This document shows, piece after piece, positions 19,083 through 30,025 of a DNA stretch of 64,000 nucleotides; within the stretch, counting starts at the first letter, position 1, and the number at the start of each line of letters is the position of its first letter. The notes under the pieces were generated by a model that was not told the DNA's origin, searched no databases, and saw nothing but the letters and a program-made list of their open reading frames with translations. The stretch is from Caulobacter sp. (GTDB taxonomy: Bacteria; Pseudomonadota; Alphaproteobacteria; Caulobacterales; Caulobacteraceae). The DNA lies in the NCBI GenBank assembly GCA_021741355.1, contig JAIOXZ010000014.1:33250-97249 (forward strand). Direction: 5' to 3'. The position numbers and the translations under genes are program-made.

Positions 19083-20912
19083 ATGAACCGTGCCACGAAA
19101 CGGCCCGCCAGCGGGCTCCTCGCGCCCATCGGACGTTTTCTCCGGCGCTTCCGCAGCGAGCGCGGCGCCGTGGCCATCTGGTTCGCCGTCATGGCCCTGC
19201 CGACCGCCGTGCTGGCCTTCGGCCTGATCGATGTCAGCCGCGCCAGCGTCGAGAAGCGCCAGCTGCAGGACGCGCTCGATGCGGCGACCCTGATGGCCGC
19301 CCGCTCGACGTCTACGACCGACGGCCAGATGCAGGCCATCGGCGCACCGGCCCTGGCGGCCCAGCTCTCGGGCGTCAGCGACGCCACGATCCAGAGCTCC
19401 AGCTTCAAGATCGTCGGCACCAAGGTGACCGGCACTGCGACGGCCTCGGTCGTTCCCGTCATCGCCAACCTCTGGCTCCAGGGCAACATGACCGTCGGCG
19501 CGGAGTCGGAGGTGGCCCGGTCCTCGACCAACCTTGAGGTGTCGATCGTGCTCGACATCACCGGGTCGATGAGGGGGCAAAAGCTCACCGATCTGAAGGC
19601 CGCCGCCAAGGACCTGATCGACCTGATCGTGTCGGACGTCCAGACGCCCTTCTATTCCAAGGCCGCCCTTGTGCCGTTCGAGGTGGGGGTAAACTTGGGC
19701 AGCTATGCCGACAGCGCCCGGGGCGCGGTCGAAAACGCCAAGACGATCACGGCGGCCTCCTGGTCGACTGGCTCGCCCAAGGCGATCAGCGGTGTGTCCA
19801 AAAGCAATCCGGCAAAAGTGACGGCGACGGCGCACGGGTTCAACAACGGTGACGTGGTCTGGATCACCGGCGTGAAGGGCATGACCAATATCAACAACCG
19901 GGCCTTCGTCGTCGCCAACAAGACGGCCAATACGTTCGAACTCGCTGGCGTCAACAGCGGGAGCTACAAGAAATACAAGTCGGCCGGAACCGCGACCAAG
20001 TGCACATTGGCCGATTGTTCGATCGTGCTGACCTCGAACGGGCATGGGTTTGACAACGGAGACAGCGTCTACATCACCGGCGTTGGCGGTATGACGCAGA
20101 TCAACAACGAGGTTTTCACAGTCGCCAGCAAGACCGCCAACACCTTCTCGTTGTCCGGTGTGAACGGCGCCGGCTATGGGACGTTTACGTCGGGCGGCGC
20201 GATCTGGTGTCTGGTCGCGGGGTGCAAATACTACCAGCTGACCGACAATGACGGCGACGAGCGACTGTTCGAGATCACCACCTGCGCGACCGAGCGCGTC
20301 GGGACGGACGCCTATCTGGACACCGAGCCCGGCGGCTCGCCCGTGGGCAAGATGTACACCCCCGACGGAGACGGCTGCCCCTCGGCCACCATCTTCCCCC
20401 TCTCGACCGACAAGACGGCGCTGAAGGCGGCGATCACCGACCTCGACGACGGCGGTGCGACCGCCGGCCAGATCGGTGCTGCCTGGGGCTGGTACATGCT
20501 GTCGCCGAACTTCGCCTCGTTGTGGCCGACCGCCAGTCAGCCGGCCGCCTATACCGCCACCGACGTGCTGAAGGTCCTGATCATCATGACCGACGGCGAC
20601 TTCAACACGGCCTACTGCAACAACGTGCTCAGCAAGGATTCCAACGGCCGCGACGACGAGCAGATCAACTGCAACGCCACCAACGGCAACCCGACGACAC
20701 AGGCCCAGGCGATCTGTACGGCGGCCAAGGCCAAGGGCGTGGTGATCTATACCGTCGGCTTCCAGGTCGGCGCCGGCTCTACGGCGGAGGCCTTCATCAA
20801 GGCCTGCGCGACGGATGCGGACCACGTCTACCTGCCGTCGAGCGGCTCGCTGTTGAAAGACGCCTTCGCGGCCATCGGCCGCGACATCACCAAGCTGAGG
20901 CTGTCCCGCTAG
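19083..20912 (+). CDS. TadG-like vWA protein with two inserted FCCH-like repeats (paralogue 2)
   Basis: 609 residues. N-terminal helix (ERGAVAIWFAVMALPTAVLAFGLIDVSRA) and vWA domain (DITGSMRGQKLTDLKAAAKDL, LIIMTDGDFN) align along their whole length with the 451-residue neighbour. The extra 150 or so residues sit in one block (about 225-378), where two copies of a 55-60 residue unit read HGFNNGDVVWITGVKGMTNI and HGFDNGDSVYITGVGGMTQI followed by KTANTFELAGVNSG and KTANTFSLSGVNGA. This unit resembles the Pfam E1_FCCH domain, which is frequent in bacterial and phage surface proteins. A role in adhesion or in binding a partner is inference. Confidence 0.85.
   Translation: MNRATKRPASGLLAPIGRFLRRFRSERGAVAIWFAVMALPTAVLAFGLIDVSRASVEKRQLQDALDAATLMAARSTSTTDGQMQAIGAPALAAQLSGVSDATIQSSSFKIVGTKVTGTATASVVPVIANLWLQGNMTVGAESEVARSSTNLEVSIVLDITGSMRGQKLTDLKAAAKDLIDLIVSDVQTPFYSKAALVPFEVGVNLGSYADSARGAVENAKTITAASWSTGSPKAISGVSKSNPAKVTATAHGFNNGDVVWITGVKGMTNINNRAFVVANKTANTFELAGVNSGSYKKYKSAGTATKCTLADCSIVLTSNGHGFDNGDSVYITGVGGMTQINNEVFTVASKTANTFSLSGVNGAGYGTFTSGGAIWCLVAGCKYYQLTDNDGDERLFEITTCATERVGTDAYLDTEPGGSPVGKMYTPDGDGCPSATIFPLSTDKTALKAAITDLDDGGATAGQIGAAWGWYMLSPNFASLWPTASQPAAYTATDVLKVLIIMTDGDFNTAYCNNVLSKDSNGRDDEQINCNATNGNPTTQAQAICTAAKAKGVVIYTVGFQVGAGSTAEAFIKACATDADHVYLPSSGSLLKDAFAAIGRDITKLRLSR
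19805..20205 (+). repeat. Two FCCH-like protein repeats inside the second TadG-like gene
   Basis: Repeat 1 spans about 19810-19985 and repeat 2 about 20020-20205. The codons have diverged while the protein motif (HGF-NGD-V-ITGV-GMT-IN-F-VA-KTANTF) is kept, so the copies are old or were acquired as a unit. The block interrupts an alignment with the paralogue, which has none. Confidence 0.8.
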
Positions 20913-20973
20913 ACCGGCAGGCCTCGTCCGGAAGCGGGCGGGGCCGAGCGGCCGGTCGCGACAACGATAAGGA

Positions 20974-23400
<2,427 letters not shown>

Positions 23401-23471
23401 GCCGTTCCCCCCGCTTCCTTGCGCGTCATGGTGAAAGCGCAGGGTTAATGTGGGGTGACCTCAGGCCGGGC

Positions 23472-24422
23472 TCAGAGCAGCTTTATCTCCTTCAACCGCT
23501 GCATCAGGAATTCATCTGCGGTCAGGGGTTCGGGATAGCGGTCCGGATTATCGGGCGTCGCGCAGCCGGGCAGGGTGCGGATCTCGTAGTCCGGCGCGAA
23601 ATGCAGGAAGAACGGCGTCGAATAGCGGGCGAAGCCCCGCCGTTCCGGCGGCGGGTTGACCACCTGGTGGATCGTCGAGGGCAGGACGTGGTTGGTGGCC
23701 CGCTCCAGCATGTCGCCGATATTGCAGACCAGGCAGCCCGGCGGCGGATTGATCGGCAGCCACTGGCCGTCGCGGTCCTTGACCTGCAGGCCGCCTTCCT
23801 CGGCGCCCAGCAGCAGGGTGATGGCGTTGATGTCGCCGTGCGCGCCGGCCCGTACGCCGGTCGCGTCGGCCGGGATCGGCGGGTAGTGCAGCAGGCGCAG
23901 GATGCTGTTGCCGAACTCGACGGCGCCGTCGAACTGGTGGCGCGGCAGGCCCAGATAGTGGGCGATCGCCTGCAGCACCTTCACGCCCATGCTGTCGAGG
24001 GCGTTGTAGAGCCAGGCGACCTTCTCGTGGAAATCGGCGATCTCGGCCGGCCAGACGTTCGGCGGCATCTGCGGCTCGTAGCGATGGCCGGGCGGCAGGT
24101 CGCGGCCCATGTGCCAGAACTCTTTCAGGTCGTAATGAGTCGCGCCCTTGGCGGTTTCGATCCCGAACGGAATGTAGCCGCGCTGGCCGCCCTTGCCGAC
24201 GGCGTACTGCGTCTTCACCGCGTCCGGCAGGGCGAAGAAGCGCTTGGCCGCGTCGATGGCGGCGTCGATTTTCGCCTGGTCGAGGTCGTAGTTGCTGATC
24301 GCGGCGAAGCCGTAGCGACGGAAACTGTCGCCGAGCGCCTTCGAGAAGGCCTCGAAGTCGGTGTCGTAGAGCGAGAACGAGACGGGCTCGATCGCGGATC
24401 GGGTCTGCGCGGTGTCGGTCAT
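23472..24422 (-). CDS. Isopenicillin-N-synthase-like 2-oxoglutarate/Fe(II) dioxygenase
   Basis: 316 residues. The DIOX_N region (PVSFSLYDTDFEAFSKALGDSFRRYGFAAI) precedes the Fe(II) site formed by HGDINAITLLL (H and D), a distal H in PSTIHQVVNPP, and the 2-oxoglutarate-binding RYSTPFF (R-x-S). The family oxidises small molecules in plants and bacteria; most bacterial members have no known substrate. The ATG at 24422 begins MTDTAQTRS and fits the family; the open frame to 24542 overlaps the divergent OmpA-like promoter. Isolated gene. Confidence 0.9.
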   Translation of the reverse strand: MTDTAQTRSAIEPVSFSLYDTDFEAFSKALGDSFRRYGFAAISNYDLDQAKIDAAIDAAKRFFALPDAVKTQYAVGKGGQRGYIPFGIETAKGATHYDLKEFWHMGRDLPPGHRYEPQMPPNVWPAEIADFHEKVAWLYNALDSMGVKVLQAIAHYLGLPRHQFDGAVEFGNSILRLLHYPPIPADATGVRAGAHGDINAITLLLGAEEGGLQVKDRDGQWLPINPPPGCLVCNIGDMLERATNHVLPSTIHQVVNPPPERRGFARYSTPFFLHFAPDYEIRTLPGCATPDNPDRYPEPLTADEFLMQRLKEIKLL

Positions 24423-24544
24423 GGCGGCCCTTTTACACCCGCCGCGACGCCCGCGCACCTGACCTGAATCAAGCGCGGGCGGGCGATGGCGGAACCGCTG
24501 CGGGCGCGGGGCGTTTGGGCCGCACAATCTCACCGGAGCCACCC

Positions 24545-25219
24545 ATGTTGAAAACCTCGGCGCTTGCCGCCTGCCTGCTCGCCGCCACCGCCCTGGGCGC
24601 CTGCACGACCATCGACCCGAACACCGGCGAGACGGTCCGCAACAACGCCGGCACCGGCGCGATCGCCGGCGCTGTCGGCGGCGCCCTGCTGGGTTACCTG
24701 ACCAACACCAGCGATGGCGAGCAGGGCCGCAAGAACGCGCTGCTCGGCGCCGGCATCGGCGCGCTCGGCGGCGCGGCCGTCGGCAGCTACATGGACCGCC
24801 AGCAGGCGGAGCTCCGGCAGGAGCTGCAGGGCACCGGCGTCAGCGTCACCCGCGACGGCGACAACCTCGTGCTGAACATGCCGAGCGACGTGACGTTCGG
24901 CGTCGATCGCTCCGACATCCAGCCGCAGTTCGTGCGGGTGCTCGACGGCGTGGCGACCATCCTGAACCGCTACCCGCAGACGCTGGTCGATGTGATCGGT
25001 CACGCCGATTCCACCGGTGACGACAGCTACAACCAGGCGCTTTCCGAGCGGCGCGCCAGTTCGGTGGCGATGTTCCTGACCGACCGCAGCCGCGTGCTGC
25101 CGGGTCGTCTGTTCGTGCAGGGGCGCGGCGAAAGCCAGCCTGTGGCCAGCAACGAGACCGCCGAAGGCCGCGCCGTGAACCGTCGCGTCGAGATCGTGCT
25201 GCGGCCGTTCCGCGGCTGA
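24545..25219 (+). CDS. OmpA-family lipoprotein with glycine-zipper segment (YiaD-like)
   Basis: 224 residues. A lipobox LGAC ends the signal peptide, so the mature protein begins at Cys 20 or so. A glycine-zipper region (GTGAIAGAVGGALLGYL and LLGAGIGALGGAAVGSYM) precedes the OmpA C-terminal peptidoglycan-binding domain, with VIGHADSTGDDSYNQALSERRASSVAMFL and the arginine in NRRVEI. It anchors the outer membrane to the cell wall. The ATG at 24545 is the only start giving a signal peptide. It is convergent with the antiporter gene at 25224. Confidence 0.92.
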   Translation: MLKTSALAACLLAATALGACTTIDPNTGETVRNNAGTGAIAGAVGGALLGYLTNTSDGEQGRKNALLGAGIGALGGAAVGSYMDRQQAELRQELQGTGVSVTRDGDNLVLNMPSDVTFGVDRSDIQPQFVRVLDGVATILNRYPQTLVDVIGHADSTGDDSYNQALSERRASSVAMFLTDRSRVLPGRLFVQGRGESQPVASNETAEGRAVNRRVEIVLRPFRG

Positions 25220-25223
25220 TGCG

Positions 25224-27134
25224 TCAGGCAGGCCGGGCAGGACCGTCCTGCTCGGCCGCCTCGCGCTGGTCCTCGTCGCGGCCGCTGGGATCCCAGCCGT
25301 CCGCGGCGCCGGGCTTCATTGTCGCCAGGTCGGCGGCCAGCAGGCGGTCCATGGTCTGGGCCGCGTCGCGCGACGCCAGCATGTAGGCCTCGGTCTGGCC
25401 CCACATCGGCCGCAGCTCCTCGAACGTGCGCAGGTCGTGCCGGCGGAAGTAGTCGGCCGCCCGGTGCGCGCGGTGCGCGCGGAAGCCGAGCGACTTGAGC
25501 GCCGTGACGCCCATCGCCAGCGCGCCTTCGAAGGTCTCGCGTTCCACGGCGTCGGCCCCGTTGGCCAGCATGTCGTAGGCGTGCCGCCGGTCGAAGGCGC
25601 GGGCCAGGATCGTCAGGTGCGGGAAGGCCTCGCGCGCACGCTCGACCAGTTCGGCCGCCTTCTCCTGGTCGTCGATCGCCACGATCAGCATCCGGGCCCG
25701 CTCGGCGCCGGCCTGCCGCAGCAGGTCCAGACGCGTGGCGTCGCCGTAGTGCACCCGCCTGCCGAAGCGCCGCAGCAGGTCGATCATCTCGATATCGGCG
25801 TCCAGCACGGTCGACTTGAAGCCGTTGGCCATCAGCAGGCGTCCCGTGACCTGACCGAACCGGCCGAAGCCGGCGATGATGATGTCCGGCTCGGCGTCTT
25901 CTTCCTCGAAGGTCGGGTCGGCGATGCTCTCGGTCGGGTTCTTGCGGTCGAGGAAAGTCAGGATCTTCTCGTAGACGATCACCGTCAGCGGGGTCATGGC
26001 CATCGAGACAGCCACCACGGCGGTCAGCAGGTCCGCCAGCGGCTGGCTGATCACCCCCGCGCCGACCGTGAAGGTCAGCAGCACGAAGGCGAACTCGCCG
26101 CCCTGGGCCAGGGCCACGGCCACGGTCGCCGCCAGCCGGTTGGACGCCCCGCCGACCCGCGCCAGGGCGAACAGCACGACGAACTTCAACGCCATCAGTC
26201 CCAGCACCAGCCCGATCAGCAGCAACGGCTCGCGCAGGATCAGACCGAAGTCGATGGTCGCGCCGACGGTGATGAAGAACAGGCCGAGCAGCAGGCCGCG
26301 GAACGGCTCGATGTCGGTTTCCAGCTCGCGCCGGAACTCACTTTCGGCCAGCACCACCCCGGCCAGGAAGGCGCCGAGCGCGGGCGACAGGCCGACGATC
26401 TGCATCAGCAGGGCCACGCCGACGACGATCAGCAGCGAGGTGGCGGTGAAGATCTCGCGCAGGCGCGACTGGGCGATGAAGCGGAACACCGGCCGCACCA
26501 CGAACCGGCCGCCGCCGACGACCGCCCCCACCGCCGCCAGCACCGCCAGCGCCTGCATCCAGGCGGGCAGGTCGGCGACCAGGCTGGTGGAATGGGTGTC
26601 CGAGGTCAGCTGCACCGGTCCGGTGGCCAGCAGCGGCAGCAGGGCGAACAGCGGGATGATCGCCAGATCCTGCAACAGCAGCACGCCGAAGGCCGCCCGG
26701 CCGACGGGCCCCTGTCGCAGCCCCTTCTCGTCGAGGGTCTGCAGGACGATCGCCGTCGAGGACATCGCCAGCACGAGGCCGGCCGCCAGCGCCGTCGGCC
26801 AGGGCAGGCCGAAGATCATGCTGGCGCCGGCGATGGCCAGGGCCGTGGCCACGACCTGCGCCCCGCCAAGGCCGAAGATGGTCTTGCGCATCGACCAGAG
26901 CAGGGCGGGCCGGACCTCCAGCCCGATCAGGAACAGCAGGATGACCACGCCGAACTCGGCGAACGCCATCACGTCCTCCGGATCGCCGGTCAGGTTCAGC
27001 GCGAAGGGACCGATCAGGGCGCCGGCGATCAGGTAGCCGAGCACCGAGCCGAGCCCGAGCTTCTTGGCCGCCGCCACCGTCACGACGCCCGCGGCCAGAT
27101 AGACCAGCGCCTGGGTCAGGAAGTCGCCGTGCAT
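25224..27134 (-). CDS. KefC/KefB-type monovalent cation:proton antiporter (CPA2) with RCK domain
   Basis: 636 residues. Twelve or so membrane helices make up the Na+/H+ exchanger domain (residues 1 to about 380, LGLGSVLGYLIAGALIGPF, LFLIGLEVRPALLW, SSTAIVLQTL, FRGLLLGLFFITVGATIDF), followed by a TrkA-N/RCK nucleotide-binding domain with IIAGFGRFGQVTGRLLMANG. Kef systems export potassium in response to electrophile-glutathione adducts. The start overlaps the stop of the upstream KefF-like gene by one base, which supports function as a KefFC pair. Confidence 0.92.
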   Translation of the reverse strand: MHGDFLTQALVYLAAGVVTVAAAKKLGLGSVLGYLIAGALIGPFALNLTGDPEDVMAFAEFGVVILLFLIGLEVRPALLWSMRKTIFGLGGAQVVATALAIAGASMIFGLPWPTALAAGLVLAMSSTAIVLQTLDEKGLRQGPVGRAAFGVLLLQDLAIIPLFALLPLLATGPVQLTSDTHSTSLVADLPAWMQALAVLAAVGAVVGGGRFVVRPVFRFIAQSRLREIFTATSLLIVVGVALLMQIVGLSPALGAFLAGVVLAESEFRRELETDIEPFRGLLLGLFFITVGATIDFGLILREPLLLIGLVLGLMALKFVVLFALARVGGASNRLAATVAVALAQGGEFAFVLLTFTVGAGVISQPLADLLTAVVAVSMAMTPLTVIVYEKILTFLDRKNPTESIADPTFEEEDAEPDIIIAGFGRFGQVTGRLLMANGFKSTVLDADIEMIDLLRRFGRRVHYGDATRLDLLRQAGAERARMLIVAIDDQEKAAELVERAREAFPHLTILARAFDRRHAYDMLANGADAVERETFEGALAMGVTALKSLGFRAHRAHRAADYFRRHDLRTFEELRPMWGQTEAYMLASRDAAQTMDRLLAADLATMKPGAADGWDPSGRDEDQREAAEQDGPARPA

Positions 27135-27700
27135 CAGACCGTCTCCCGCGCGCCGGCCGCCAGGCCCTCGAGGCGCGCCCGGTAGCGGTCGGCCTCGCCC
27201 TGGATGTGGGCGCTGTCCTTCAGGCGCGCGCCGTGGACGACGTAGGGATTCTCCCAGGTCATGCCGCAGAGAGCTGCGGTCTGCTCCAGCGGGCGCAGGA
27301 ACTCCTCCATCGTAAAGCGGTTGTAGCCACGCTTGTGGTAGGCCTGCGCCGGGCCGCCGGTGGTGCAGGCGACGAACAGCTGCTTGCCTTCCAGCCTGTC
27401 GCCGCCCTTGCCGTAGGCGAAGCCGTGCAGCCAGACGAGGTCCAGCCACTCCTTCATCAGGGCAGGCGTCGAGTACCAGTACATCGGGAACTGCAGGGCG
27501 ATCACCTGATGCGCCAGAAGCTTCCGCTGCTCGGCTTCCACATCGATCACGAAGTCCGGGTAGGTCTCGTAGAGATCATGGAACCGCACGCCGGCGGCGT
27601 CCCGCGCCGCGTCCGCCAGCACCGTGTTGGCGCGCGAGCGCTCCAGCGCCGGATGGGCGAAGACAACCAGCACCGAGGGTTCGCGGCCTTCAGGCTCCAT
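27134..27700 (-). CDS. kefF: KefF/KefG-like NAD(P)H oxidoreductase, antiporter accessory
   Basis: 188 residues. A flavodoxin-like fold with VLVVFAHPALERSRAN, the family motif FPMYWYSTPALMKEWLDLVWLHGFAYG and a later CTTGGPAQAY. KefF binds FMN and activates KefC, and it also reduces electrophilic quinones. Its stop overlaps the KefC start by one base, so the two are translated together. The gene symbol is given from context; KefG would be equally possible by sequence. Confidence 0.85.
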   Translation of the reverse strand: MEPEGREPSVLVVFAHPALERSRANTVLADAARDAAGVRFHDLYETYPDFVIDVEAEQRKLLAHQVIALQFPMYWYSTPALMKEWLDLVWLHGFAYGKGGDRLEGKQLFVACTTGGPAQAYHKRGYNRFTMEEFLRPLEQTAALCGMTWENPYVVHGARLKDSAHIQGEADRYRARLEGLAAGARETV

Positions 27701-27795
27701 GATAGCGTTCCGGACTGGATCTCATTTTATTCACCAAGGGTTGAATTTCTCGCCGGATCGGGCGAGAGGGGCCGACCTTTTCGAGCGGAGCGATC

Positions 27796-28506
27796 ATGGC
27801 GGACAAGGTTGCCAAGGACGCCGTCGAGGCCCTGTCGGGGCTTCTCTTCGACGGCATGACGATCATGGCCGGGGGCTTCGGGCTCTGCGGCATCCCCGAA
27901 AACCTGATCGCGGCGATCCGCGAGAGCGGGGTCAAGGACCTCACGGTCGTCTCCAACAATTGCGGCGTCGACGGGTTCGGCCTCGGCATCCTGCTGGAGT
28001 CCCGCCAGATCCGGAAGATGATCAGCTCCTATGTGGGGGAGAACAAGCTGTTCGAACAGCTCTACCTCTCCGGCGAGCTGGAACTGGAGTTCAATCCCCA
28101 GGGCACCCTGGCCGAGCGCATCCGCGCCGGCGGCGCGGGGATCCCGGCCTTCTTCACCAAGACTGGCGTCGGCACGCTGGTGGCCGAGGGCAAGGAAGTC
28201 CGCGAGTTCGACGGCGAGGTCTATGTGATGGAGCGTGGCCTCGTCGCGGACCTGTCTATCGTCAAGGCCTGGAAGGGTGATGCCGAGGGCAACCTCGTCT
28301 ATCGAAAGACCGCGCGGAACTTCAATCCGATGATGGCCACCGCCGGCAAGGCGACCGTGGTCGAGGTCGAGGAGATGGTCGCCATCGGCGCGCTCGACAA
28401 GGACAACATCCATACGCCCGGCATCTACGTCGACCGCCTGTTCAAGGGCGCCGTCTTCGAGAAGCGCATCGAGCGCGTCACCACCCGCGTGAAGGAAGCC
28501 GTCTGA
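27796..28506 (+). CDS. scoA: 3-oxoacid CoA-transferase subunit A (SCOT type)
   Basis: 236 residues. The glycine-rich [12 protein letters not shown] and [17 protein letters not shown], and [17 protein letters not shown], are characteristic of ScoA/SCOT N-terminal halves. With ScoB it moves CoA from succinyl-CoA to acetoacetate or a related 3-oxoacid, for ketone-body or PHB-derived acetoacetate use. The stop overlaps the scoB start (TGATG). Divergent from kefF, so both promoters lie in the 95-base gap. Confidence 0.94.
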   Translation: MADKVAKDAVEALSGLLFDGMTIMAGGFGLCGIPENLIAAIRESGVKDLTVVSNNCGVDGFGLGILLESRQIRKMISSYVGENKLFEQLYLSGELELEFNPQGTLAERIRAGGAGIPAFFTKTGVGTLVAEGKEVREFDGEVYVMERGLVADLSIVKAWKGDAEGNLVYRKTARNFNPMMATAGKATVVEVEEMVAIGALDKDNIHTPGIYVDRLFKGAVFEKRIERVTTRVKEAV

Positions 28507-29147
28507 TGGCCTGGACCCGCGAAGACATGGCCGCCCGCGCGGCCCGCGAGCTGCGCGACGGCTTCTACGTCAACCTGGGCATCGGCATCCCGACCCTGGT
28601 GGCCAACTACATCCCCGAGGGGATGCATGTGACCCTGCAGAGCGAGAACGGCATGCTCGGCATGGGCCCCTTCCCCTACGAGGGCGAGGCGGACGCAGAC
28701 CTGATCAATGCCGGCAAGCAGACCATCACCGAGCTCGATTCCAGCTCCTATTTCTCGTCCGCCGACAGCTTCGCCATGATCCGCGGCGGGCATATCGCCC
28801 TGTCGATCCTGGGCGGGATGCAGGTTGCCGAGAACGGCGACCTGGCCAACTGGATGGTGCCCGGCAAGATGGTCAAGGGCATGGGCGGGGCGATGGACCT
28901 CGTCGCCGGCGTCAAGCGCGTGGTGGTGGTCATGGATCACTGCGAAAAGACCGGCGCGCCCAAGCTGCTGCACCGCTGCAACCTGCCCCTGACCGGGGCC
29001 GGTGTGGTCGACCTGCTGATCACCGAGCTGGGTGTCTTCGAGATCAACCGCGGCAAGACACCGGTGCGTCTCATCGAGCTCGCGCCGGGCGTGACGGTGG
29101 ACGAGGTGAAGGCGAAGACCGAGGCCGCGTTCACGGTCGCCGTCTAG
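28506..29147 (+). CDS. scoB: 3-oxoacid CoA-transferase subunit B (SCOT type)
   Basis: 213 residues. The catalytic glutamate is in LQSENGMLGMGP, which forms the glutamyl-CoA thioester intermediate. GIGIPTLVANYIPEG, SSYFSSADSFAMIRGGH and MKGMGGAMDLV-type stretches (here MVKGMGGAMDLV) are all preserved. It completes the heteromer with ScoA and starts on the ATG that overlaps the scoA stop. Confidence 0.95.
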   Translation: MAWTREDMAARAARELRDGFYVNLGIGIPTLVANYIPEGMHVTLQSENGMLGMGPFPYEGEADADLINAGKQTITELDSSSYFSSADSFAMIRGGHIALSILGGMQVAENGDLANWMVPGKMVKGMGGAMDLVAGVKRVVVVMDHCEKTGAPKLLHRCNLPLTGAGVVDLLITELGVFEINRGKTPVRLIELAPGVTVDEVKAKTEAAFTVAV

Positions 29148-29212
29148 TTCCTTCACGGGCAGTTGTGCGACGGTGACTTGCCCCTGCGCCGGGGTGCGCC
29201 ATCTTGCAGCGC

Positions 29213-29800
29213 ATGAACATTATGCGCTTTCTGGCGGTCATCACCGCATCGTTCGCCCTGACCGCCGCCACCGGCGCCGCCCGGGCCGCGCCGACTCTCG
29301 AAACCGCCTGGTTCGCCGGCGGCTGTTTCTGGTGCCTCGAACACGACATGGCCAAGATCCCCGGCGTCGTCGACGCCGTGTCCGGCTATGCCGGCGGTGA
29401 TCTGCAGAACCCGACCTACGAGAACCACGAGGGCCATCGCGAGGCGGTGCGGGTGACCTATGATCCCGCGCGGATCAGCTATCGGCAGCTGGTCGACCGC
29501 TTCTGGCCGCTGGTCGACGTGACCGACGCGGGTGGCCAGTTCTGTGACCGGGGTCCGCAGTATTCGACCGCCGTCTGGGTCGCGACCGAGGCGCAGCGGC
29601 AGGCGGCCGAGGCCTCGAAGGCCGCCGCCGCCACCCGGCTGAAGGGCCGGACGATCGTCACGCCGATCCTGCGCTACACCTCGTTCTGGAAGGCCGAGGG
29701 CTATCACCAGGACTACGCGGCGAAGAACCCGGTGCGCTACGCCTACTATCGGGCGTCCTGTGGCCGCGACGCGCGGGTGAAGGCGGTCTGGGGCAGGTAG
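29213..29800 (+). CDS. msrA: Exported peptide-methionine (S)-S-oxide reductase MsrA
   Basis: 195 residues. A signal peptide (MNIMRFLAVITASFALTAATGAARA) precedes the MsrA domain with the catalytic GCFWC motif, followed by SGYAGGDLQNPTYENH, GQFCDRGPQY and YHQDY. It reduces the S epimer of methionine sulfoxide in proteins; the signal peptide places it in the periplasm, unlike the usual cytoplasmic MsrA. A Cys near the end (RASCGRD) could serve as resolving residue. A TTG nine bases upstream is an alternative start. Confidence 0.92.
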   Translation: MNIMRFLAVITASFALTAATGAARAAPTLETAWFAGGCFWCLEHDMAKIPGVVDAVSGYAGGDLQNPTYENHEGHREAVRVTYDPARISYRQLVDRFWPLVDVTDAGGQFCDRGPQYSTAVWVATEAQRQAAEASKAAAATRLKGRTIVTPILRYTSFWKAEGYHQDYAAKNPVRYAYYRASCGRDARVKAVWGR

Positions 29801-29840
29801 GCCCGCTGCCGAGGTCCAATCGACTTTCAACCCTAGCCGA

Positions 29841-29965
29841 CGTCATGGCCCGACTTGTTCGGGCCATCCAAGCGCGGTGAGGCCAGAAATTGTCCCGCGA
29901 AGGTCAGCGGTTGCCCATCTGAGCGACCGTGTTCTTGGGTGGCCCGAACAAGTCGGGCCATGACG
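29841..29965. repeat. Palindromic intergenic repeat, family A, copy 2
   Basis: Arms CGTCATGGCCCGACTTGTTC and GAACAAGTCGGGCCATGACG are perfect complements, with GGGCCATCCAAG and CTTGGGTGGCCC inside. Compared with copy 1 at 15405, both arms carry matched substitutions (GG to GA and CC to TC), i.e. the pairing is conserved while the sequence changes. It lies between the convergent msrA and GT39 genes. Confidence 0.9.
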
Positions 29966-30025
29966 GGTTCAATAATTCCACCAAACGTCCGGCATCAACC
30001 GTTGCAGGGCTGAATGTCGACGGGC

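Noticed and set aside
17636..20912. TadG pair as part of a complete Tad pilus cluster
   Set aside because: No cpaA-F, TadE or prepilin gene flanks them; neighbours are a peptidase and a histidine kinase.
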